From positions 822,346-886,345 of the forward strand of contig ML976982.1 in NCBI GenBank assembly GCA_010015675.1: 64,000 bases of DNA. The letters are read 5' to 3'. The stretch comes from Byssothecium circinans (Eukaryota; Ascomycota; Dothideomycetes; Pleosporales; Massarinaceae). This document shows positions 56,101 to 64,000 of this stretch, piece by piece. Positions within the stretch are counted from its first letter, which is position 1, and each line of letters opens with the position of its first letter. Both the position numbers and the translations under genes were made by a program. The notes under the pieces are model-generated. The model searched no databases. It was not told the origin of the DNA and was given only the letters and a program-made list of their open reading frames with translations.

Positions 56101-56697
56101 AGCAAAATTCTGCTTCTGACTTCCGACTGAATTTTTACACGGCTCCACCCTACCAGCCCTGTGCACCGTCCAACCTACTATACAGTACATCTACCGTACA
56201 GGACCGTAGACGCACGCCATCTTACCGACGGCGCTCTCCGCAATATACGACGCGATAGCATCCGCAGCACTGCACTCTGCATTCTGCATCTGCGCACTCT
56301 GCCGCCGTCAGCAGCCAGGGCCAGCATCCCCATCCCCCATCCCCCCATCCCCATCGCCTCGCATCCCGTCCGCCAGCGACAGGGGGCCACTAGCCTGATA
56401 CATCATTCTCCACGACTCGACCTAGCCTGCCCACTGCGCCTGTGCCCTGTGCCCTGTGCCCTGTGCCCAGCGCTGAGTGCTTGCCAGCGCGAGGGACGCC
56501 GCCCCCCGAAAAGAAAAGGAAACACTGCGCTCCACATTCCCCATCGGGCTTGGCGACCTCTCCTGATTCCGGCTGATCCTCGTCCTCGTCGCGCACAGTT
56601 CCCCCCACACGACGAAGCCAAGCCAACTTTCTTTTAAATCTCTCGACTCCCCCATCCCTCGCCCGATTTTGCTCCTCTAGCCACTGGTGCTGATCAC
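53131..56697. other. Gene-free region upstream of creA
   Basis: No coding unit is supported in 3.6 kb. The last 700 bases are C-rich on the plus strand (runs of ATCCCC about 56325-56360 and a four-fold CTGTGCC repeat about 56441-56470) and probably form the promoter and long leader of creA. Confidence 0.6.
56441..56470. repeat. Short tandem repeat CCTGTGC
   Basis: Four consecutive 7-bp units (CTGTGCC) lie in the presumed creA leader. Confidence 0.85.
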
Positions 56698-58056
56698 ATG
56701 CAATCCTCACACCCTTCGTCAGGTTTTGGAAACCTCACCAACGTACTCAACCACAACGCTGCCGACTCCACCACCCCGTCCGCCTTCACGCCCACCAACT
56801 CCTCCTCCAACAACAACAACACCACCACCACCACCACGACGCCGGCTGCCCCCGCCGTCTCCCAGACCCAGCAGACCCAAACTCCCATGGCGACTGCCGC
56901 CGTGAGCCTCATGTCGCCGCTCCTCCAAAATGCCCAGCACGGCCAGGATGAATCCCGCCAGGACCTGCCCCGACCTTACAAGTGCCCGCTTTGTGAGAAG
57001 GCCTTCCACCGTCTCGAGCACCAGACTCGTCACATCCGCACCCACACTGGAGAGAAGCCGCATGCCTGTTCCTTCCCCGGATGCTCAAAACGCTTCAGCC
57101 GCTCCGACGAGCTCACCCGACATTCGCGGATACACAACAACCCCAACTCACGACGAGGCAACAAAGGACATGCCGCCGCCGTCGCTGCTGCCACTGCTGC
57201 CGGTATCATGGACCAGAGCGGCCTCGCACACATGATGCCGCCGCCAACGAAGCCCATCCACTCTCGCTCTGCTCCGAGCTCCAACTTTGGTTCGCCCAAT
57301 GTCTCCCCGCCGCATTCCTTCTCCAACTACTCACCCAATGTCTCTGTCGATCTCTCGTCTTATCGCAACGGAGGGAGCAACAGCAACGGCAGCAGTCCCA
57401 ACAGCTTGGCCCGCAACATCGACCTACTTGCAGACGCCGCCTCGAGACTAGAGCAGCGTCATCACAACCCTGCCTTCTCACATGGAAACCGCCACCTCAC
57501 CAGCCACGGCTATCACCCGTATCAGAGCAGCAATCGACTTCCGGGTCTTTCACAGTACGCATACGCGTCGCAACCCATGTCGCGGTCGCATTCACATGAA
57601 GATGACGATCCCTATGTGCATCGGATGACAAAGAAGTCGCGGCCCGGATCTCCCCTATCAACCGCGCCGCCATCGCCCTCATTTTCACATGACTCATGTT
57701 CCCCGACCCCGGATCACACTCCGCTCGCGACGCCAGCCCACTCCCCGCGTCTACGTCCGCATGGCTTCAACGATGTGCAGCTCCCGCATCTTCGGCATCT
57801 GAGTCTGCACCACCAACCCGCCCTCCAACCCATGGAGCCTTCCGCCAACACCGAGCAGCCGTACGTTCCCGTCCACAGCACCGGCCTTCGGATAGGAGAC
57901 ATCATCAGCAAACCCGAAGGTGCGCAGCGCAAGTTGCCCGTTCCACAAATCCCCAAGGTCGCCGTCCAAGACTTGCTCAACCCCAGCGGCTTCTCGTCGG
58001 GCAATTCGTCAAGTAACGCCTCGTTAGCCGGCAACGACCTTGCGGAAAGATACTAA
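56698..58056 (+). CDS. creA: Carbon catabolite repressor CreA (C2H2, Mig1 family)
   Basis: An intronless frame gives 452 residues. The start [17 protein letters not shown] is followed by an Asn-then-Thr run (AAC/ACC repeats) and two C2H2 fingers, [19 protein letters not shown] and [21 protein letters not shown], joined by TGEKP (about residues 92-146). These are the invariant CreA/Mig1 fingers that bind SYGGRG sites. After them come the basic/Ala-rich stretch ([18 protein letters not shown]) and Ser/Pro/His-rich regions. The conserved C-terminal block [20 protein letters not shown] is part of the repression region. CreA represses genes for alternative carbon sources when glucose is present, acting in the nucleus. 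The assignment is very firm. Confidence 0.97.
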   Translation: MQSSHPSSGFGNLTNVLNHNAADSTTPSAFTPTNSSSNNNNTTTTTTTPAAPAVSQTQQTQTPMATAAVSLMSPLLQNAQHGQDESRQDLPRPYKCPLCEKAFHRLEHQTRHIRTHTGEKPHACSFPGCSKRFSRSDELTRHSRIHNNPNSRRGNKGHAAAVAAATAAGIMDQSGLAHMMPPPTKPIHSRSAPSSNFGSPNVSPPHSFSNYSPNVSVDLSSYRNGGSNSNGSSPNSLARNIDLLADAASRLEQRHHNPAFSHGNRHLTSHGYHPYQSSNRLPGLSQYAYASQPMSRSHSHEDDDPYVHRMTKKSRPGSPLSTAPPSPSFSHDSCSPTPDHTPLATPAHSPRLRPHGFNDVQLPHLRHLSLHHQPALQPMEPSANTEQPYVPVHSTGLRIGDIISKPEGAQRKLPVPQIPKVAVQDLLNPSGFSSGNSSSNASLAGNDLAERY

Positions 58057-59872
58057 ACCTGCCACCACATCACGGCACTGCACTACACGGAGTTAATCGG
58101 TAGCATCATCTGGGTCTTTTTGTTTTAGCGAGCGCTGTGCTCTTGGGCTTATGAAAGGATTCTCTTTCGAGGGATACATGCAACTTTCTACTAATGCCAG
58201 TAGGCACTTAACGAGTTCCATGATTTTCGGCTTCCAAACTTGCTCATAGACTTGTCCTTTTACTTTTATTAGCGGACATTCCCATCATACCCGCGGACTC
58301 GGCGATCCGCATTATCTGTACCTTTATTAAGATTGTGTTCTGTCCTTTTGTTTTCCGTTGATGCTTCTAGCGCCGGCTTCGGGCGTGGGGTAACCCGTTT
58401 GTTATTTCGTTTTGCTTTGCTTTGTTTTGCTTATTGGCAAGCAGCTACCGTTTGGGTAGACGGATTAGGTCAGACAGCACACACCTCAACTTCAGCTCGG
58501 CTCAGCTCAGACACGGACTCAGCTCAGCGCGTAATTGAAACAAATCACACCTCCACCTCCATGTTTACACCTCACTCCGCTTATTTTCGTCAAACTGAGA
58601 AACTAGCTGCATGCCTGCGTTGCTCTGCCCAGCTTTTTGCTAAATCATTACGAGATGGGAATCATAGGCGCTGGTGACGTGCTTTTGACGCCCTGGTGAA
58701 AAAGAGGCAGGGGCGTTGGAAGACAGAATAGAAGCAAGGGGAACCTTCCCAAACCGCGCGCTTACATAGACACATGGATGTATTTTTGTTTATTTTTCAC
58801 CGCCTTCTGATTCACTTTTTTACCACGCAGCATCTCTTTTTGTGTGTGCACCCCGCACCCCAGCCCCGCGTTCAAACGCAGCAAAGCTCACCCTGCCCTG
58901 CAGCAAAGCAAGGGCGGTGAATTATTTTTCTATTCCAGCCCAGAGCCCTTGCTTTTGCGTAACGCACAGTTACACTGTAGTACACGCAGGGTCTCCGGGC
59001 TCCGGCCCATTCCACTCCACTCACTCCGCCTTTCGAGACAGTCAAGTCCAGACTCCAGACAAGAAAAGCTAAAAGACGAGACGGATAGGCTCGGTGCTAC
59101 TTCTAGAGGTTTCACTACTTCTAAGGAGCACGATACGCCCGCTACACGTGCACCCCACACCCCAGACCTGGACGCGATATCCTGCTACTGCTACTGCTGC
59201 TGCGCGTTTATGCGGCGGCGGCGGAAGGCGGCTTTTTTGCTTTGCGTTCTTTTTTTTCCCTCTTCACCCCCTGGATCAGTCAGTGATTGTGGAGACGAAT
59301 ACTGAATTGGACGGGGTGTCGTGAATCGTGACGACCTCGGGATATGATAGCGAGCGAGGCGGAAAAATAAAGATACGGCGGGCTTTGATAGTGAAATGCG
59401 AACTGCGAATTGCTTGCCGCATCAACCGAAGGATAGGAGGTGACGGATAAGGGGAAATCACACGAGAATGGTGCAGGCAACTACCGCAGTGACGACACAA
59501 TAAAACAATGAAACAACCAGTTTGGAAATTGGAACCTTGCAAAAAGGCAAAAGCTCTTATCTTCTCTTGGAAACCCCGCGCTATCGATTGCGACATCACC
59601 AACATTATGGTATCGGTAGCATCTCATCTCATTTCCCTAAAAAGCTAGCTGATATCTAAGATGTACGGAAAGGTCAGTCACAAGCCACGACACCAACACC
59701 CGATGCGTCATAACCCCCCAGAACCAAAGATAAGGACGGATGGATGGAGTTGGGAGAAAAGATACGGCCGCCGAAACCGAGCCCACCTCAACTTCAAGGC
59801 TAGCCCATTCGTAGTGGTACGGTGACGATGACGACCTCGAGATCCGTCTGACTCACACGCGCAGTCGCCAAC

Positions 59873-59892
59873 TCGACGTCGACGTCGACGTC
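59873..59892. repeat. TCGACG hexamer repeat
   Basis: About three units of TCGACG, a self-complementary tract. Non-coding. Confidence 0.85.
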
Positions 59893-62800
59893 GGGGTGGC
59901 TGAGCACCACGTACCCCCAAAAAAGCTTCTAGACTGCCCTTCCATCGCAGGGACCAAGCCTCTCCAAGGCGTTCCAACCTTGCGCCTGCAACGTGTTTGG
60001 TGATTCTGTAACGAGTAGCGAGCGCGAAAATGTGGCACAGTCTGGGGTCTCCACAACTTGCCTTTCGTAGAAGGAAAATCTGCACGGTGCTGTACCCCAG
60101 CTGCCCAGTCAGGCCAGTCCCGAGGTCGGTCTCGGTCGGTGACCATTCCCCCAGCGCTTATCTATCGGAGTCCGGGCGCGTGTGGGAGTCGGGCCGGAGT
60201 GGACGGGGGGTACGTACCATGGTACGTTCCTGTATCAGCCTTTGAGCATCGTGAGGACCTTCAGATTGTAGAAGGTGCGGCGGCAATTCGAAATTGTTGT
60301 GGACGGACGAGATTGCTGCTTCCAGAACGTACTGTAGTTAGCTTTCGGCTGATGTCGTGTTGGGATTTTTGTGCGTTGCATGATTGTGTGTGTGGTGGGG
60401 AGAAAAAAGCAGTAAGCTTGTTGGTCAGCTCAGCTCAGCTTCACATGTGTGATTGATGACCGTCAGCATGCCCATCCCTCAGGTTCAAGTTCCATCGCGA
60501 TGCAAGCAGGGTGGCAGGCAAGGACTTGACGGCGTTCGGGGACTTTGCGAAGATGGGGTGCATGGGACCTCAGGGCCGTGTCTCCGTCTCTTCTCTCACA
60601 TGCATTATTCAACACTACCTTACATTGGCATCTGATCCTCATCGACATTCCTCACTCACCAACGGCGCGGATTTGTCCGAACACGAGAAAACTGGACACA
60701 CAGCACGCAACGACAATTCTTCCAAGGTTTCGAAAGTACTTCTCACATCTGCATGTGCATGTAAGTTAATGAAGGATGGTTGGTTGGTGCAGTATCTGTA
60801 CCATAGTGCTGTACAGTACATACGCAGACGCGCACTCCTAGCCTGCAGACGCTCAATTTAATAAACTTCTGTTGACAGATTTCTTTGCGTTAGTTTGCTT
60901 CCGGGTTGATGGTTCTCGGGATCGATCATGACAGGATAACATGTGCGGGTACAGGGGATGCTTGTAGCAATTTATTTATCCCATGGTTGTATATCCACCT
61001 TTTCATATGATGTTGTATGTATATTCTGCTCGTTGAAGAAGACTGTTTCATGCATCCATGGCCGTCTGTAAATATCATCCCGTCCCTTATTACTTTATTA
61101 TTCCGACTCACAGGCACCGGCAGAACCGCAACGGTAGCGCCCGTCTGCTGCGCATGAGGGCCCGCACATGCGTCTCGGTTGCATCTCCGATCGCTAACGG
61201 GCCAGACACCCTCCCTCTATCTAAGGGGAAATATTGCAGAAGAAGATAATTGCGTCGGGATGGCAGCATGGCAACCTCCTGTCGGAACAAATGTTTTCGG
61301 ACTAGTATGCGCTTTCATTACCTACCTAGGCAGATACACCGTCGTTGTGAGACGGAATCTGTATAGAACTAACAGTATTAAGTTGCAGAACCATCATCAC
61401 TCCATAGGCACAATCCAACACCGGTGCTGGTGCTGGCGCTGGTACTGATCCTGCAGCATACGTCGGTCGATATTACCCACAGTTCACAAGCTCGATGTAC
61501 GGCAGAGTATCCTTCCCTTATCTTCAACTATAATGCACCAGCATCCTTCTCGTATTGCACCAACGTTAGCCGTTATATTGTACACGTTGCAGCCGTTGGA
61601 AAAGCCACATGTGCACGTTTCGCCTTGATACTACGCAGATAAAAAGGCAGGCGACATGCATATGCACGTAAGCACAAGCTTCCAAAGGCTTCGTGCAGAG
61701 GACGATGATGTAGGTCGGGTGTCGATTGATTGATTTGATTGCCCATGCTATTGGGGAGGATTTTTTTATGTTGAGATGTAGGGACTTTTAGTACGTACAT
61801 TTGCCCGGATGTATTAGCTCATCATAACCTCCCTGCTCTCTTTCTGTCTCAGAGTTGCATTCACGGGAGGTTTTTGCATGTGATAGTCATCGTCACCACG
61901 TGTACGTACCTGGCACCCACTACTGTACCTGCTTTAATTCTTCCGCCCCTCTTCCCCCTCCCCTTTCACAGGCTGACAGGCCAACCCAAACAGCCGCCGC
62001 GGAACCTATTTCCCCCGTCCCAACAACCCACATCATCGTATTCACTAGCCAGTGTTCCAGAAGCAAATCCTTCGAGTAGGTACTCCGTGGTCGCCCCATC
62101 CTCCGACGGTCTGACCCTCATCCTCCTCTGCTCCGCGCACCTCGGCGCAAGAATCTACCGAGGGGAAAAGTACCTCCGCCATACAATTCGCGCGGGCGAG
62201 TACTTCCGCCGCAAGTACCCTGCTCCTTGCCTGCAATCTACCTTAGCCGAGCTCGAGCGGCCAGGGCCCCCGATACGGATTGATAACGGCGAGAGAGGTA
62301 AGGCCTCCATGTAGCGATATCCACAAGCGAGATACACTAGCGGAACGATGCAGTGTGCAGTGTGCAGGATGGAGAAGTTGTGAAAAAAGGGTGTCGTACC
62401 CACAAAGGAGTGAAAGGGTAGTGGATATGCTATCCGCACTGCCGCGCTCAGATGAAATGCATGCTGCGTGGTAAAGTGATCTGCGCTGCGAGGGCGGATC
62501 GCTATATTGAGGTGCAGTGGATGGAAACCTGGGTTTTTGAGGGGACTGCGTTCTGGAACCTTTGGAGCCTTTTTGTGGGGTATGGGATACGATGTCTGGT
62601 GGGGTGAGGGGTTCGTGGCGTGATGGATGGAGTGATTCGAGGTCCTCTCGTGAGGTGAAGGGTCGGAGGGATGGTGGAGACACCGCCTATCATACACGTA
62701 CCTTCATGATGGAGGGCGCAGGGAAAAATGTTGAGGTGAGGAGTACAGAGAGCACTCTATGGATGAACAGCTTCATGTGTCACATCGTCCAGTCTATCGG

Positions 62801-63123
62801 GTACCTTTCAGATGTTTCGCATGTTCTTCCGGGAGCTTCATCCGCAGCCGAACTTTTGTACGACCTCGACATCAACATCAACACCATGCTTTCTTTAGTC
62901 AATTCTCTGGCCTATGGGGGCCTGTATCTGCACGTCATTCCTTTCCCCCTCTTCATCTTTCTTCTTCCTTCCCAATTCGAAATCCTGTTTTTCAATGTCT
63001 CACCCCTTCGCTAGTTTCCTACACACTTCCGTTTGCGTATCGCAGTACTTACCCCATAGATTCCTTGCAGTGCATTACATCACAGCTTACTTGACAGTGG
63101 AGAAAAGCGTCATAATCTGTCAT

Positions 63124-63154
63124 GGCATGATGGCATGATGGCATGATGGCATGA
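63124..63154. repeat. 8-bp tandem repeat GGCATGAT
   Basis: Almost four perfect units in tandem. Non-coding. Confidence 0.9.
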
Positions 63155-63378
63155 GAAAGATGAGGTCGAAGCGAGGAGCATCCGGTGCTATCAGTCAGGC
63201 ATCGCAAACCCACATGTGCACATCGCATTTTGTGCGACCACCGCATGCGATGGAGTTCGAAGTGTGCATATTAAATATATGAGACTCTGTTATGGTTCTG
63301 TATACCTCGAGGAACCTTACGAATAGCAGCTATACTTGCCCTTTTGGGCGGTACGAAACCTTTTGGTGAGCTACAATG

Positions 63379-63639
63379 GGTGGTTTTCAGAACTAATTAG
63401 GTCACGTGCACTAGCGTCAATTAAGCGAGTGCCCCACCTCAACGCCTTGAGCCCATTTTCTGCTATACACGACTTAATTATGCCACAACCACACTACCTA
63501 GGGAGCCTAAAACGTCCCAAAAACATGCTAGCTCTTAACTTGGGCGTGTTTTGGTGGATACACTGTCAATATACGATGAAGAGCAATTTCGGTGTTCTCC
63601 CCCCGGTCGCACGTGACCTAATTAGTTCTGAAAACCACC
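63379..63639. mobile_element. 261-bp non-autonomous inverted-repeat element (MITE-like)
   Basis: A perfect 31-bp terminal inverted repeat is present: left 63379-63409 (starting GGTGGTTTTCAGAACTAATT) and right 63609-63639 (ending AACCACC). The inner ends of both repeats contain CACGTG. The 199-bp centre has no coding potential. No clear target-site duplication is seen, so the superfamily is unassigned; the outermost bases might differ by a base or two. Confidence 0.75.
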
Positions 63640-63976
63640 TAGTATATTCAGGATGTTAAGCTATCTGGGAGCTTGAAACGATGTTACACAGTTTCGGATT
63701 GAGGAAGAGCATTTCATAATTGGGTGGATAGAGATACAGTGGATGCCCAAGCAACCTTAAGCATGAGTCCGCGGAGGAGCTTCTTGCTGAGCTGTGGTAT
63801 TGTCGTGTTCAGCGGAATGGATGTTGGGTAAGTTGAGAGACGGACACTACGATATTTCCCTCTTCCTACATCGTGTTCCTTCCAGTCACTACTCGTCTCG
63901 CTGTCTCTTTCAAAAGTCCTTTAGACTCTGTTTTCCACTGTCTCTTTCCCCCTCACCGCCTGCACCTACACCACAC

Positions 63977-64000
63977 ATGCCCCGCTTCGCATCACTTTGC
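63977..64000 (+). CDS. Possible start of a gene cut off by the window end
   Basis: An ATG at 63977 (MPRFASLC...) follows about 100 bases of CT-rich sequence, the usual context of fungal start codons. Only eight codons are in the window, so neither the gene nor its product can be confirmed. Confidence 0.25.

Larger units (their letters stand above)
58057..63976. other. Gene-free region downstream of creA
   Basis: No gene is supported in about 5.9 kb. Low-complexity elements include TTTGCTTTG/TTTTGC (about 58415-58435), repeated AGCTC motifs (about 58490-58530), TCGACG (59873-59892) and an 8-bp tandem repeat (63124-63154). The only mobile-element candidate is at 63379-63639. The CT-rich stretch about 63870-63975 looks like a promoter reading to the right. 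Confidence 0.55.

Noticed and set aside
55237..56608. SYGGRG-type sites upstream of creA (for example 56039-56044 and 56603-56608) as autoregulatory CreA sites
   Set aside because: The motif is too short; several are expected by chance in this length, so no claim is made.
1..64000. Secondary-metabolite cluster or CRISPR-like array
   Set aside because: No synthase, terpene cyclase or tailoring set is present, and tandem repeats found are microsatellites, duplications or decayed modules without regular spacers.

Overview
The window is nuclear DNA of a filamentous ascomycete (Pezizomycotina), most likely a Dothideomycete. Genes carry short introns (mostly 47-160 nt, GTRNGT donors, CTRAY branch points, YAG acceptors). 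Several gene families are fungal-specific: CreA, a FarA/CTF1-type zinc cluster regulator, a CFEM protein, a fungal rhodopsin-domain membrane protein, a DUF3425 bZIP-like protein and an Eps1-like disulfide isomerase. Promoters are CT-rich, and AT-rich decayed repeats lie between gene blocks. The lineage below Pezizomycotina is inference.

Layout. 1-660: AT-rich, palindromic, decayed DNA. 660-3190: three tandem paralogous genes for small secreted cysteine-rich proteins sharing one six-cysteine module. 3380-15580: housekeeping block with a Cdc25-like rhodanese phosphatase, a 1306-residue unknown protein with a mitochondrial-type N-terminus, a small unknown protein, an RpiB-type sugar-phosphate isomerase, a FarA/CTF1-like fatty-acid regulator and a Nudix hydrolase. 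15580-17750: repeat island with a decayed tandem zinc-finger-like array. 17755-23955: leukotriene-A4-hydrolase-type aminopeptidase, Eps1-like ER disulfide isomerase, and, divergently, the complex I 29.9 kDa (NDUFA5-type) subunit.

23956-28066 is gene-poor and leads into a C2H2 regulator with a fungal transcription-factor middle domain (28067-31187). Then come a rhodopsin-domain membrane protein (33820-35218), an M3 oligopeptidase (36169-38590), a cytosolic LysM protein (39326-41221) and a nuclear disordered protein (41927-43576). 43577-44840 is a second repeat island sharing two repeat families with the first. 44841-53130 holds a degenerate RING protein, a small secreted protein with a solo LTR just downstream, an alpha/beta hydrolase, a DUF3425 bZIP-like protein and a CFEM protein assembled from three short exons. 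CreA (56698-58056) sits between gene-free stretches of 3.5 kb and about 5.9 kb, the latter containing a 261-bp inverted-repeat element near 63.5 kb.

There is no biosynthetic cluster. The common themes are carbon and lipid regulation (CreA, FarA-like), peptide and protein turnover or folding (M3 oligopeptidase, LTA4H, Eps1-like) and the secreted or surface repertoire (three module SSPs, 46492 SSP, CFEM, rhodopsin-domain protein). The most novel items are the duplicated six-cysteine secreted module, the decayed zinc-finger-like arrays at two loci, the solo LTR with target-site duplication, and the inverted-repeat element. Exon boundaries were set by eye from splice signals, reading frame and family conservation.
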